64,000 bases of DNA from Atriophallophorus winterbourni (GCA_013407085.1 JACCGJ010020780.1:1-64000), one strand, 5' to 3'; positions 1 to 10,158 are shown, numbered from the stretch's first letter. Notes: generated by a model not told the origin, from the letters alone. Translations and numbers: made by a program.

Positions 1-1327
1 TGCGATACAACCACGAGGTAATAAAATGTTGAAATGTTAAATAATCATAGAAAGAAGGAATTTGAAGAGTAATGGAATGGATGAGGCTCTAACACCGAAA
101 GTAAAACATACGTTTAATCAAGTGTTGAGAAAGAGTTGTGAGACATCAGCATACCAACTTGCTTGCAGGTTGTCATGCATCCTAACAAGCTTTTGGCGTC
201 AAGCCAATTGACAATATGCAAGCTTGAGTAACTACTTCAATGATTTGACAGGGTCGCCAATTATGGGCGAGTTTATGTTCGAGAACAAGGTTTTGTAAGT
301 CTCAGGCTGTCCTAAGAGGAAGATTTTTAGATCAATCTCATCTTGTGTAGGATGAAACACAAAGCTGTTGATATACACAAATCGATTCTAACGCGTAGTG
401 ATAACCCCGACCAAGATTATGCTATTTAACAATGATAGGAAAACACACCAGATGAGCTAAATTCAGTGATTTCAGCAAGCAAACTGCCTACAGCATTGAA
501 AGCAAAATGTAAGTGGTTTCAGTGCTTTGAAACTAACGTAATTTGTTGGACAAAGCAAAAAATTGGAACGACACCCAATTATGATTTTATTGATAGAAAA
601 AAGTGATTAGTTTAGCACAAGCACCAAAAAGATGTAATTCAGTTTAGGAGCTACGTATTGTTCGAGAACTTGATTCGGCGTAGCAGAAAAAAATTATAAT
701 TTGCCTTCTGAAAACGTGTGAATTTCACTGGAGAAGATTATTAATCAGGAGCTTCTGTATGATGTCGAGAACACAACCCACCGACAAAACATGGAAGCAT
801 GAAAAGCCGAATATTCCGACGACAACCTTCACAAGCCACACAAGATTTCGCGTTTCGGAATAAATGCACGAGAACATTTCGAGTGGCACTGTTCGAAAAC
901 GGATGAACGCTAGTACCTGCTGAACGATACGTAATGTCGGTCAATAGAGCCGAACGTAACGAAGACTCGAAGGGTACCGGTTGGCACCAAATCGTCAGAC
1001 ATATCAGATAAGTCATATTCGAGGTGTCATGAGTGATTCGTTGATTTCTGTATAAGTAAGCTGTGTGTGTTGCATGTTGTCGTTACATAATTCGCGGTTG
1101 GCCAAGTGAGACTATCCTGTCTCATGAAAATCGGAGGTTGATAATGGTTGAGAGATTGTTTCCAAAATGTGGATCCGATCAAATAAAATGGTTGAAGAGG
1201 AAGCGACACAAGATGTTCAACGTTGAATGTAGATTTCGCATGGTTTGTATCAACGACTTATTCGGCATTCGAATCGGAGCAGGATTCGACCTCGATTGGC
1301 TTGGCGAAATTAACCCGCTCCGCAAAT
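1..1327. other. Left flank of the array, no recognised gene
   Basis: This stretch has no counterpart at the starts of units 2-4, where gypsy pol sequence sits instead, so it appears to be the unduplicated flank of the array. It holds chance-length open frames at 741-1016 (-) and 1063-1395 (+). The second runs past the unit start into repeat sequence. Neither shows a motif I recognise, and neither is repeated elsewhere in the window. Confidence 0.5.
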
Positions 1328-1440
1328 CGAACATCTATCTTCAACGTCAAATAGATTCCGATTTATTTCGTTTTATTCGGCCGTTTTCAAAGTGAAAAAT
1401 AGTTCTAACAAAATTCGTTTCGGAGGATATTAAGTAGTAA

Positions 1441-1734
1441 ATGTGGAATAGTAAACAACTTCAAATACGTGCGCCTCCAGATTCGCTTCGACGGATGATT
1501 TTCAGTGTGTACATTGTTGAAGGTCAATGTAAGGTCACCCCGTATGCGTCGCTTAAACTTTTCTTGCAAGTTGAGCTTGGACATTCGCTCATGGATTATC
1601 GAATGTGTGTAACATACGGCACACTTAATCACATGATAAAGAATTCCGTCGAGAGTTTCAACGGTGAACAATCACTCCCTCGGGATGGTGGAGTGAAAAA
1701 TATTGATCCGATAATATTCACTGATGCAAAATGA
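1441..1734 (+). CDS. Unrecognised open frame, tail conserved in units 2-4
   Basis: This is a 97-codon frame with no motif I recognise. Its last 34 codons (from HMIKN to the stop) have a gap-free, same-frame counterpart at 17444-17548 in unit 2 with the stop in the same place, although many residues differ. The middle is deleted in units 2-4. An AATAAA lies about 130 nt downstream in unit 1 (near 1861). It could be a decayed terminal exon; a chance frame is not excluded. Confidence 0.3.
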   Translation: MWNSKQLQIRAPPDSLRRMIFSVYIVEGQCKVTPYASLKLFLQVELGHSLMDYRMCVTYGTLNHMIKNSVESFNGEQSLPRDGGVKNIDPIIFTDAK

Positions 1735-1940
1735 CTTGTTTTGTTGTTACACCGTTTAAGTTCGAGCATCTACCTACCGAGAAGTTCAGACAATACTAGA
1801 AGATTTAGCGATTTGGTCATACAAAACACATAACCTTACACCTCTTTCATGAGAAAGTAAAAATAAATAATCACGTAATGTCAACTATATTCCAGTTTAA
1901 TACTTGCCATTAGGCAATACGCAGTTGTCGTCAAATAATT

Positions 1941-2075
1941 ATGAAACAAGTACGTGTCCAAATTTCGAATGAAATTTTCGATGCTAGGGGCGATAATATT
2001 ACTCTCGAGGATGGCATTCCAAAGGAAACAGACACATACAGGATAAAATTCCTGCGGCAGATAATATTAAAATGA
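1941..2075 (+). CDS. Short conserved frame (EIFDAR / KETDT motif)
   Basis: This is a 44-codon frame starting at an ATG. The same frame is open in units 2-4 (about 17780-17920, 38930-39063, 53844-53977) with shared NEIFDAR- and KETDT-like blocks, but those copies lose the start by a 1-nt deletion and run on to a TAG. The length-preserving pattern suggests former coding sequence. Function is unknown. The - strand open frames over the same DNA in units 2-4 are not conserved in unit 1, so I prefer the + frame. Confidence 0.28.
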   Translation: MKQVRVQISNEIFDARGDNITLEDGIPKETDTYRIKFLRQIILK

Positions 2076-3095
2076 GGAATTTGTAGACTGGCCAAGTGGC
2101 TTCGTTTATGTTGTGACTCACGGTACTCTATTAAATGTCAAAAGGATGTTGTTGGGTATGTAATGTTATCTAGGATTTCATCACATTCCTCCGGAGGCTT
2201 TGTTGAAGTTGGTTTGTAAGGATAAGATTTTGCAATCATCCCTCGTATGCTAGTTTCGGAAAACCATTTAAGAAGTTGGTTGCACGATGGTATATTTCAT
2301 CAAAAATTTGTTTATTCTGTTTGAAGGTTCGTTGCATGCTCCATGGTTGGAATTAAGTAGGTTTTCATTATTCCTGGCATCGTTCATGGCGAGAAGGTTT
2401 TGGATATCCGTCGCAGCATACTTAGAAGCTTGGAAGCACGCTTGTGAATCACATCACAATACAAGGTGTTATTGAGGATGCCGCATGCCCAGACACAAAG
2501 AGGTGTAACGAGTTTTAGTAGATATTGTAGCTTCAGTAAGAATATGACATACTTGGTGCAGCAGTCGTTATGATGCGTTCAGTGGTCGATAGATTGATGA
2601 TCATTCAAAATTAATTCCCCTATGAATTAGATAGTTTAAATTATGCTTAAATATTCACATCTCTCTCAGTAGCATTAACATACCGCTCTTAATTTTGCCT
2701 GTTTCAAAGTAAATATATTTCAGTAACGTATTGCATCTTTTAGTTTGTAGGGATCTTAATTTTATCCATTAGGTTTACTATGGTTTTGTTCCAGATAACG
2801 AAATCGCAGCGGTTCATTGTAACAAGAACGGTGCGGAGTTCATATGTTTGACAAGTAATCGGTTAATGACTTTATTTTACCTAACTACGAGCTCAATATA
2901 AGCTCCATCGGTCAAACACTGAATACAACGAATATATTTTGGATTATCCTATCCAAATCGTACGGAGTGGTCTATGGACCAGCAACATCTGTTCCACAGA
3001 ATTGGGATAAATTGCCACATAGTATTGGAAAGAAACACTTGATAATAACACGAACGCCAATTTTGTAAGCCTATGGTTTAATTCTATTTTTTCAG

Positions 3096-3202
3096 GTGGA
3101 AATTTAGTAGTAAACAAGATGGAAATCATGTTTATGTATGAAAACAGAATAGCTCGCTTTCGAAAAATCCGATTAGTGTATCAATCCATCAATTTATTTT
3201 AA
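3096..3202 (+). pseudogene. Truncated copy of a terminal-exon-like block
   Basis: A pyrimidine-rich acceptor ending TTTTTTCAG precedes a frame starting GNL and containing EIMF. It matches 18665-18777 for about 20 codons. A deletion of roughly 750 bp relative to unit 2 then joins it to unrelated sequence. The identical copy in unit 3 is at 39798-39904. Confidence 0.35.
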
Positions 3203-3207
3203 TTTAC

Positions 3208-3362
3208 GTTCATCATTAGGTCATCGAGGTCCACGGGGCCTGTTCTTTTAATCAATAAATGTGATATCATTTTAACCACCGAGCAGTATTCTGGGCTACC
3301 CATAATTCCGAAAATGCACAACCTGGCAGTATTCGAAAGTGGAATGACGTATCCGCTGTCAT
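3208..3362 (-). repeat. Degenerate retroelement 3' end, unit 1
   Basis: This is a GC-richer block read on the - strand. Its end, CTCGATGACCTAATGATGAA, passes into an AATTGATTGATTG-like short repeat tail at the + strand left edge. Tails of this sort are typical of non-LTR retrotransposon 3' ends. The family is not identified. Copies are at 19498-19710, 39910-40064 and 55557-55765. Confidence 0.35.
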
Positions 3363-3765
3363 CACAACATTAAGTGGTTCAATTAGTTTTCAATAATAAA
3401 AAGAGCAAATAAATTTACCACAGTCCATGATTAATCGGATAAGGTTCAACGTAGAGCATATTTACACGATGGATTTTAATTAAAATAGATTATTTGCGTT
3501 CAGCATTTAATTTGGATCTATGACAGAAAATAATTAATTTGCCTAAAGCTACCACTAATGTATCCACTTATTGAAGTACAAACTTGAGATCGTTCAAATC
3601 GATAAGCAACGTCTCCGAGTTCGTTACCGAAAAATATTGACCATGTTTTCCCAAATGCTAAAGAATGCTGATCCGAACATTGCATCTCAAGTTAATAGAT
3701 AATCACGACTACTCATCAGCAGCATATCCATTCAAATATTCACAGATCGCACCACCTCAAAGTTC

Positions 3766-3969
3766 GTGTTCCATAGTATGTAAGGATGTAAGTATTGTGG
3801 TGCTCACATCCCCATCCCTTACACACCACTAACGGTTTTAGGCTGTTTGCCATCGTCAGGTGGAGACAGTAAGATCAGGTTCAGTGAGCCTTGAAACAGT
3901 GGAAAAGCGGTAAACAAAGTTATATTTGTATGCCACTGTTATATAGGGTTCTTACAAAAAACCACGATG
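3766..3969 (-). mobile_element. Short hammerhead-bearing element, unit 1
   Basis: This block of about 200 bp interrupts sequence that is continuous in units 2 and 4 (compare 20070-20110 and 56120-56165). It is flanked by a short GTTC/TTC repeat. An inverted, diverged copy sits at a different place in unit 4 (58049-58231), so it behaves as a mobile short element. It contains a hammerhead-like core at 3826-3863. No coding capacity. Confidence 0.6.
3826..3863 (-). ncRNA. Hammerhead ribozyme-like motif, family II (unit 1)
   Basis: Read on the - strand: CCAC, then CTGACGA, a GGC-AAACA-GCC stem-loop, then AAAAC, CGTTA and GTGG. CCAC/GTGG gives helix I and GGC/GCC helix II. The catalytic GAAA box is mutated to AAAA here, so this copy is probably inactive. 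The unit 4 copy keeps GAAAC. Confidence 0.5.
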
Positions 3970-3995
3970 TTCAAATACAGAATGTAATGATGTGT

Positions 3996-4040
3996 TTTGA
4001 TAACGTTTCTCTTCTGACGCAGAAACGTCGTCTGCTCAAG
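3996..4040 (-). ncRNA. Decayed hammerhead-like motif, family I (unit 1)
   Basis: On the - strand the CTGACGA box reads CAGACGA, while GAAACGTT is intact after a weakened stem. It is related to 7499-7541 by sequence. The mutated first box suggests loss of function. Confidence 0.4.
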
Positions 4041-5640
4041 GATATTAGTCATAACGGGGAACGTGATTAATCTCCGAAACCAACATCTTTTATTGGGCAT
4101 ATCACAAGTGAGCCTATTGAAATTGTTGGTGTAGACAATGGCAAGATCAATCAGTCTATTTACCCAACACAGCGTGTTATCGGCAAATGTGAATTGTAAC
4201 TGTGGCTCAAATGTTCACGTTTGAACTAGTGACAAATGATCATAACCCAAACTAGGTTATAAAATTAATTAAAAATTAAGCAGTATTTTAACATCAAAAA
4301 ATATTCATTAGCCGACGCATTGCAGTGTGCAACAATGTAGTGATGCCAAGCTTGAATATCTTGCAGACCACATGTTTGTATGCCTCTGTGCTTTCAACGG
4401 CCTCTGGGTTTTACTTAATACTTTTGGTCTGGCCAAGTTTATGTGACAAAATGAAACGTTACTCGAAAGCCGATTGTTTTTCAAAATTTATTTTAATAAA
4501 AAAATAACTTAGTGTTCAGTATCAAACTGTACTATTGTTAGTAAATCCGCTTCCGATCATTCATCAATCAATACTGATTGCGAACGCATAATTTGGTGAT
4601 CGTTCACCGAACAGACATTGTGATATTCATGCATTCACACAAGCTAACTTTCAATATATTTACCAGTATATTCTTAACTGCGCTATTGAACTGAAAACTG
4701 AAATGAATCAACACAAAAGGCGCGTCGAACACATGCGCTCGACCATGTCGCCTGACTGCATAGGCCTTTTCATAACATCCGTTTCACCTTAACAACTTAC
4801 GAGTTATTAAACACTGGTAATGATGATTCCAACAAACGGATATCAGCGAAATAAGAGACATGATTGTATCTCTACAATGGTACACGCAATCCATACTTCA
4901 TCAATTTTCTGAAGCAAATCTGCATAGTCACATGTAACGAGTAGAAAGCACACATGCAGCTTAAGTGTCGAAAATGTGGCAGCGTAGAAACTGCTCAGTT
5001 ATAAACTATCACCTATAATTTTCTACAGATAGTTGAAAAAATGCCCAAATTATACAAGCGAATCGTCAATATCGTTTATTTACTTCCTGATACTGCCAGA
5101 GATAACGGCTACAATGTCTTGTATCTGAACACTTGGCGCACAGTCGGAGATGCTACTTATTCCAGTTACAATGGAGAAGAGTCGGAAATGAGCGTTAAAT
5201 ACATTTTCTAACAAACTATTCCACATCCTCAGCTTTTGCTCATTGGAAGGATTTGTGTGGTTGTTATTTATTGGAATCCGTGTATTTAGTAATTAGAGAT
5301 CGTCGATTAAATCTTTTGCCCAAACATTGATTATTGGCACAACTCCACTAAGTTTCAAGAACAGTCAATCTTGGTGGTTTAGTTGTAAAATATTAATAAT
5401 TCTGTAATAGATCGGCTTCCAAGTAGAATTCGGCACAATCGATTTAAACATGTTTGTTAATTGTGGAATGTTGATTAACCTCGGAGGTGACCTCCACTTT
5501 TGATCAAATCCGTGATTGAACCTTGTCATTCATCTATAAGGTCATGATCGTAAACGAATAAGGACTGATGGAATTTAGGGAGGGGGCATTTTGAACCAAT
5601 CAAATGTTCTTCGGTGTTCTCTTTTAACCCTTTGATGTAT
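4041..5640. other. Unit interior without recognised genes (unit 1)
   Basis: AT-rich sequence repeated at 20153-21770, 40743-42340 and 56210-57780. A 60-codon + frame at 4325-4507 is open only in units 1 and 3; units 2 and 4 have a stop near its middle. No splice-flanked open block stood out. A CCAAT-like CCAATCAAA lies near 5598, just ahead of the 57-nt exon. Confidence 0.45.
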
Positions 5641-5698
5641 TTAAACTGATAACAAAGTGACACAGCACAGTTGGAAGAGATTTGCGATTGTGGAAGAA

Positions 5699-5755
5699 AT
5701 GTTTAACAAGCTTAATCGAAAACTACGTGCAATAGCTGACAGTCCATCGAAAAGA
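5699..5755 (+). CDS. Small-exon gene, exon 1 (unit 1)
   Basis: ATG followed by 18 open codons ending ...SPSKR, then a donor GTGAGT. The product is basic (MFNKLNRKLRAIADSPSKR) with no signal peptide. The frame is open upstream to 5645, so this could also be an internal exon using a CAG acceptor near 5665. Copies at 42399-42455 and 57850-57906 keep length, frame and donor. The exon ends in phase 0, matching the frame of the 105-, 33- and 66-nt exons downstream. The unit 2 counterpart is missing. Confidence 0.5.
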
Positions 5756-6867
5756 GTGAGTCAAACATTTATCGAAATATTGTAAATCGCTTAATATGCA
5801 TATCAACAATTCACAGTGGGATAACATGATTTGTTAATGGATCAGGTATATCATATGGTTTATGGGTAAACATAATAAAAATGTTTTTCAATGTCAGGAG
5901 TTTAATGTAGCTGTTCAATAGATGTTGATCATATTAATCTTATGTGATCTAAATATGCTCAGCGATTTTATAAAATTCCTTGAGAAATGTCAACATTAAT
6001 AATGATTTTCGGCGCATAGACTTCAATACATATTTTGAATAACATAGATTCTTTTCAGGCAACTAATGAATTTGTGTCGAATTTTTATTGGTAGTGATTT
6101 ATTTGTGCCACCTCTAGTTGGGACTAAACAATCATCTGTATATAGTGACTCAAAATGAGTAAAAATGGAATATCCATAATCTCAACTACTTGAGTGATTA
6201 TTAAGTAGTCTAATCGATCAATTACCATGGAATTTGTTTGATGACAATTACACCTAAAAATTGTCAGTTATCGAAAATTAATTAAGACTGATCTTGTTAA
6301 CACAATTGAGGAATTAATTGGTTAGTGCAGTTATTTATTATCAATTGAATTTTGGACCAGAAGCTTCATCAGACCTGAGAAGCCAATACGAAATACAAAT
6401 CGGGTTTCAATTGCATTTACATAACCAATCCCAAGTTGCCTATTAATATCTCGGTTAGTCAAAAAGTTGTTTTTCAGTGACCGTCATTTAAAATTCTCAA
6501 GATCGCTGTACTTGGTACACTTTTTGTAGTCTTAATATGCATGAATTTTGAATCTCAAACCAACTATGAAATGACCCAAAAAGTAATTGAACCAGTTGAT
6601 CGAGCGTACACAGCCTGAAAAAATAATTTTATCGAGTGCTGAAAATTTCTGCTCATGGTGACGATAATTCGACCGCAATCAATTATCTGAGTTTCACTGG
6701 TTCAGATCCATGGCAACCGCTCGATAATCGAGCATATATATGAGGTGGTCATCGTACTATGATGAAAAGCCTTCTTAAATATGGCTGTTTCAGTAGAGTT
6801 GTAATATGAAGCTACCAAATATTGGAGCGTTTTATGCACACTGACTTTCTTGATTGCACGTTTTCAG

Positions 6868-6892
6868 GGCAGCATGCTTCTATCAAGAAAAT
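6868..6892 (+). CDS. Candidate 25-nt micro-exon (unit 1)
   Basis: Acceptor GCACGTTTTCAG, 25 nt, then donor GTAAGT, all strong matches. Because 25 is not a multiple of three, inclusion would break the frame between the 57-nt and 105-nt exons. It is therefore an alternative exon, part of another transcript, or not used. The unit 3 copy keeps both sites; unit 2 loses the donor and unit 4 loses both. A TATATATGAGG lies 135 nt upstream (about 6733). Confidence 0.38.
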
Positions 6893-7148
6893 GTAAGTAT
6901 AAGGTGGTAATGGAAACATTAAATACACCATGCCCGTTTATAAATAATGCGTGCAAACTCTGTGAAAACATTAATCATCTTGAACAAGAGCACAAAACAT
7001 TGCTGTGAACTAAACCATTAGGAACGTCATCTTGTGATGTAATGGCAAGAATATATGGCGCATCAAAAACAAGCTTATTTTCTATTCAAAATTTATAAAA
7101 GTAAAATCAATCTCGAGCACACACGTTATCATTCGCGTTATCTTCCAG

Positions 7149-7253
7149 CTTTGTGAGGAATTTCAAAGATTTGTTTCATTTCACCACGACGAACAACTTC
7201 CATCAACATCAATGTCAACGTTTCCGCCTATAGATGTCGATTCTGCACCATCC
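7149..7253 (+). CDS. Small-exon gene, 105-nt exon (unit 1)
   Basis: Acceptor GCGTTATCTTCCAG and donor GTGAGT flank 105 nt that are open in phase 0 (35 codons). They start LCEEFQRF and end IDVDSAPS. Ser/Pro/Thr-rich and acidic at the end. The unit 3 copy differs by a few changes and stays open; unit 2 has a TGA at codon 7. The unit 4 equivalent (about 60549-60640) keeps a recognisable frame but has lost its acceptor. Its end resembles the end of the 66-nt exon at 59470 (EMEVDSSS). Confidence 0.55.
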
Positions 7254-8044
7254 GTGAGTTCACACTTGATGCTATTATTCAAGATCCAAGATTAGAGATT
7301 TATTATTGAAAATGTAGTTAACTTTGAAGTTATATATATATGCATTGAGATAAAACGAATATGAACCCATGAAGGAATATATTATTAATAGTTGGGTTCA
7401 AAATAGGAATTAGCTCTGTAATGGAAAATGTTTGTGACCGATTGGGGAATCATAATCAAAAAAAAGAAAGTTTGTAATGAATCGGTGAGAGTAGTTTATT
7501 GGTAACGTTTCGCATCTGACACATAAGCTTCGTCAGACCAAGGGTGTCAGTACGAACAGAAATCAAGCCTGAACCATAATCCCTTAATTCCACTCAAATA
7601 TCTCGAAATCACCCGTATACGGATATTCATAATCGACGTGGTTCTCCTGCTGTCAATGAGACTAATCGATATTGAACTTCATTTATTTATTATTTACATC
7701 GACTGGTGGAGGACAAGTTTCGATTATTTTTGATTACGAAACATTGAGCAGTATTTTCACTACTATGAATCCAAAGTTGACAATTTTTAAAAATACATGA
7801 GTTCGAGAACTCAATTCTACAAAATTACATAAATATGAACATGTTAGCTGATCAGAAATTGTCGAAATCGATCTACTCTTGGTAGATGCAGTGATGAATC
7901 TTGAAATACCGCAGATGAAAATAAAGTTAGGTTGATTGAGGCTTACCAAAAGACAGTGACATTTCCGGACCTCAATTTAATTGATATATTGTTAGCTTTT
8001 TTAACTTTCGTTGCCACTTTTAGCTATTGTTATTTTCATTACAG
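7254..8044. other. Intron-like interval (unit 1)
   Basis: Between the 105-nt and 33-nt exons: AT-rich, holding the family I hammerhead on the - strand (7499-7541). The - strand frame 7734-7949 is not open in the other units. No other content seen. Confidence 0.4.
7499..7541 (-). ncRNA. Hammerhead ribozyme motif, family I (unit 1)
   Basis: On the - strand the order is TTGGT, CTGACGA, an 18-nt hairpin (AGCTTATG / CAGATGC), GAAAC, GTT, ACCAA. TTGGT and ACCAA pair perfectly as helix I, and both catalytic boxes are canonical. Helix III is only AC/GT with no loop, as in minimal hammerheads thought to act as dimers. Helix II has two mismatches here. Confidence 0.62.
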
Positions 8045-8077
8045 CTGTTTTTCGGGTGTTGTTGGAATAAAACACAT
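8045..8077 (+). CDS. Small-exon gene, 33-nt micro-exon (unit 1)
   Basis: A long pyrimidine tract ending TTTTCATTACAG precedes 33 nt encoding LFFGCCWNKTH in phase 0, followed by donor GTAAGA. All four units keep the acceptor, the donor and the length (29653-29685, 44227-44259, 63540-63572), with Pro instead of Leu first in the others. This is the most consistently preserved exon in the window. Confidence 0.6.
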
Positions 8078-8661
8078 GTAAGATGGTATCGATGCGTACT
8101 GCCGATAATTACAATTACAACACTTTATCACACACTTTATTTTAAACTGATTATTATAAATAAAATGTATCATCATTTTAAAGTTCAATTCAATACAATT
8201 TAATTATTGTGATACATAAACGAGATCTATGGTTTTTTCATTGTTATTTGTTTTTATAATTAACAAATTGATTAATGTATACTTGATAACATAATTATTA
8301 TCCCTGCGACTATGCCGTAAACTATTTTAGCCTAATCAAAACGTGCTTACGCAAAAGAATGTAGGCATAACAAATATTTTTGTGTTGCACATTCATGGTC
8401 GAAAACATACATCGGGAAGTAAAGTCGAGCGAATATTTTCCGAATTAAAACTACTCGTTAGTAGTATCTCGGTAAATATTTAAAACACACACGGTCAACT
8501 GTAGTATATTTATTGCCGGGACGTGATAAAAGATTCCCACAGATTCCTACTCTCACCGATTCATAGCAATTTTTATTTTTTCATGATTATGATTCCCAGA
8601 TCAGTAATAAACATTTTCTATTACATTCCTACAGTTGCATTTACACATATATGAAAAAAAT

Positions 8662-8663
8662 TC

Positions 8664-8700
<37 letters not shown>

Positions 8701-8708
8701 ATATATAT
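8662..8708. repeat. (TA)n microsatellite, left edge of palindrome (unit 1)
   Basis: A long run of TA dinucleotides directly before CTGCTGCTAAAACC, which is the left end of the palindrome. Confidence 0.9.
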
Positions 8709-9043
8709 CTGCTGCTAAAACCATACATTCATATTTAATTTCAGTTTCCCAAATCGTTATTTTTTTGTTTACTTAACACAACTGTGTCGTGATTGAACAC
8801 TGTGATAACTACAAACAACTGGTGTTTTTTATTCACTTAAGGATCGACCGATTCGAAACATAATAACCACTAACGCTATTGGCCTTATTGGGAAACTCCA
8901 TATGGTTCTCTTCTACTGGCTTTGAATTCTGGTGTGAACCAAACACCTTGGTGTAAAACATTCTAAATCTTCACATCAATCTTTACATTTACACAATCGT
9001 ATGTTTCGCTAAATAATTCCATCATATATTTACATGTATACAG

Positions 9044-9109
9044 TCTTCATTCACTCGAACAAAAGATTCGGTGTCCATCGAAACCCACTCGTACGTTCCA
9101 CGGAATCAA
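9044..9109 (+). CDS. Small-exon gene, 66-nt exon A (unit 1)
   Basis: Acceptor GTATACAG, 66 nt open in phase 0 (starts SSFTRTKDSVSIET, ends RNQ), donor GTAAGT. Copies in the left arms of units 2 and 3 are also open. The intron to exon B is only 79 nt. Unrecognised Ser/Thr-rich peptide. Confidence 0.55.
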
Positions 9110-9188
9110 GTAAGTTTGAGATCACGATGGGCATATTGGAATTACTTTATTATACTTCCCTCGCTAATTCATATGCTTGATTTTATAG

Positions 9189-9254
9189 TTTACATTTTAT
9201 CCGCCCGCGCCTTATCCAAATCGCTCACCGAGGAGAAATTCAATGTCACCGCTG
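9189..9254 (+). CDS. Small-exon gene, 66-nt exon B (unit 1)
   Basis: Acceptor GATTTTATAG, 66 nt open in phase 0, donor GTACGT. The peptide is Pro/Arg/Ser-rich (FTFYPPAPYPNRSPRRNSMS) with an RRNS phosphosite-like motif. Exon size and phase match exon A. Confidence 0.55.
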
Positions 9255-9424
9255 GTACGTAATGATGATTTGTAGTAAGTTGCTTTATTATCGTGGTCTC
9301 ATCTGAGTTCTGAGTCGATGATTACCATAGATGTGCATTACAAGCGCGTGACGATCTCATGCTCTGAAGTGTTAATAATCTAATTAGAGTGGACAAATAT
9401 TTACTTCATGACTCAAATTTATAG

Positions 9425-9439
9425 AAAGTAGTCGCCTGA
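9425..9439 (+). CDS. Small-exon gene, candidate last exon (unit 1)
   Basis: After an acceptor CAAATTTATAG come four codons (KVVA) and TGA, in phase with exon B. The same block with the same stop is present in units 2 (30873-30887) and 3 (45535-45549) and after the second exon copies (KVVS, near 13456). It lies in the spacer of the palindrome. Very short, so the call rests on phase and conservation. Confidence 0.4.
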   Translation, partial: KVVA

Positions 9440-9625
9440 ACGGGGCACCTACATGCCATGAAGTAGATATTATTCCACTCTAGTTGGATTAGAAATACTT
9501 TAGACCACGAGATCGTAAAGCGCTTGCAATGCACATCTATTGTCATCATCGACTCAAAACTCAGATGACACACCGATTTTAAGCATCTTACGAAACACTA
9601 GTGACTACAAATCATCATTACGTAC

Positions 9626-9691
9626 CAGTGTTGAAATTGAATTTCTCCTCGGTGAGCAATGTGGATAATGCTCGGGTGGGTAAAATGTAAA
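9626..9691 (-). CDS. Exon B, inverted copy in right palindrome arm (unit 1)
   Basis: 66 nt, open on the - strand, acceptor TTTTTAAAG, donor GTACG. Several substitutions relative to the left arm (for example PEHYPHCS), but no stop. Confidence 0.4.
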
Positions 9692-9770
9692 CTTTAAAAA
9701 CCAGCATATGAATTAGCGAGGAAAGTATAATAAAGTAATTCGAATATGCCCATCGTTATCTCAAACTTAC

Positions 9771-9836
9771 TCGATTCCTTTGAGCGTATGAGGGGGTTTC
9801 GATTGACTCTGTATATTTGGTTCGAGTGAATGAAGA
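9771..9836 (-). CDS. Exon A, inverted copy in right palindrome arm (unit 1)
   Basis: 66 nt, open on the - strand with CAG acceptor and GTAAGT donor. Whether this strand is transcribed is unknown. Confidence 0.4.
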
Positions 9837-10158
9837 CTGTATACATGTAAATATATGATGGAATTATTTAGCGAAACATACGATTGTATAAATGTAAAAA
9901 TTTAACGTATTCATCATTTAGAATGTTTTACACCAAGGTGTTTGGTTCACACAAAGATCAAAGCCAGTAGAACCATATTTGAGATCGTTACGGCCAATAG
10001 CGTAGTGGTCATGTTCTTTCGAATCGGTTCGACCCGTAAGTGAACAGGACTCAAAATGTTTGATTCAAGGTTTTTCAATTCACTACTCATTTCTGTAAGT
10101 AAACAAGAAAACTTAACGATGGAAAATGAATAATAAACGTGAATGTCGTTTCAACAGC

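Larger units (their letters stand above)
8709..10158. repeat. Long palindrome, 0.7 kb arms (unit 1)
   Basis: Left arm about 8709-9410 and right arm about 9457-10158 are inverted copies with scattered differences, separated by a spacer of about 46 nt. The ends are CTGCTGCTAAAAC and its complement. In unit 3 both ends abut (TA)n, as expected for insertion at TA or for hairpin-prone tracts. Each arm carries the two 66-nt exons, so the exons occur on both strands. Confidence 0.8.

Noticed and set aside
2944..3129. - strand frame MISILFTTKF (copy 39646-39831)
   Set aside because: Overlaps the acceptor and the + strand GNL block; only units 1 and 3, which are near-identical, carry it.
4325..4507. 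60-codon + frame with a hydrophobic stretch (copy 41027-41209)
   Set aside because: Units 2 and 4 have a TGA in the middle, and units 1 and 3 are near-identical, so conservation gives no support.
6350..6400. Hammerhead-like CTGATGAAGCTTCTGG on the - strand (also 27970 and 43060)
   Set aside because: The first box is present, but no pairing second stem strand and no GAAA box follow (CCAAAATT instead).
8709..10158. Palindrome as a simple TIR transposon
   Set aside because: TA flanks fit, but the arms meet almost in the middle, no transposase is present and the arms hold spliced exons. Left as a palindrome of unknown origin.
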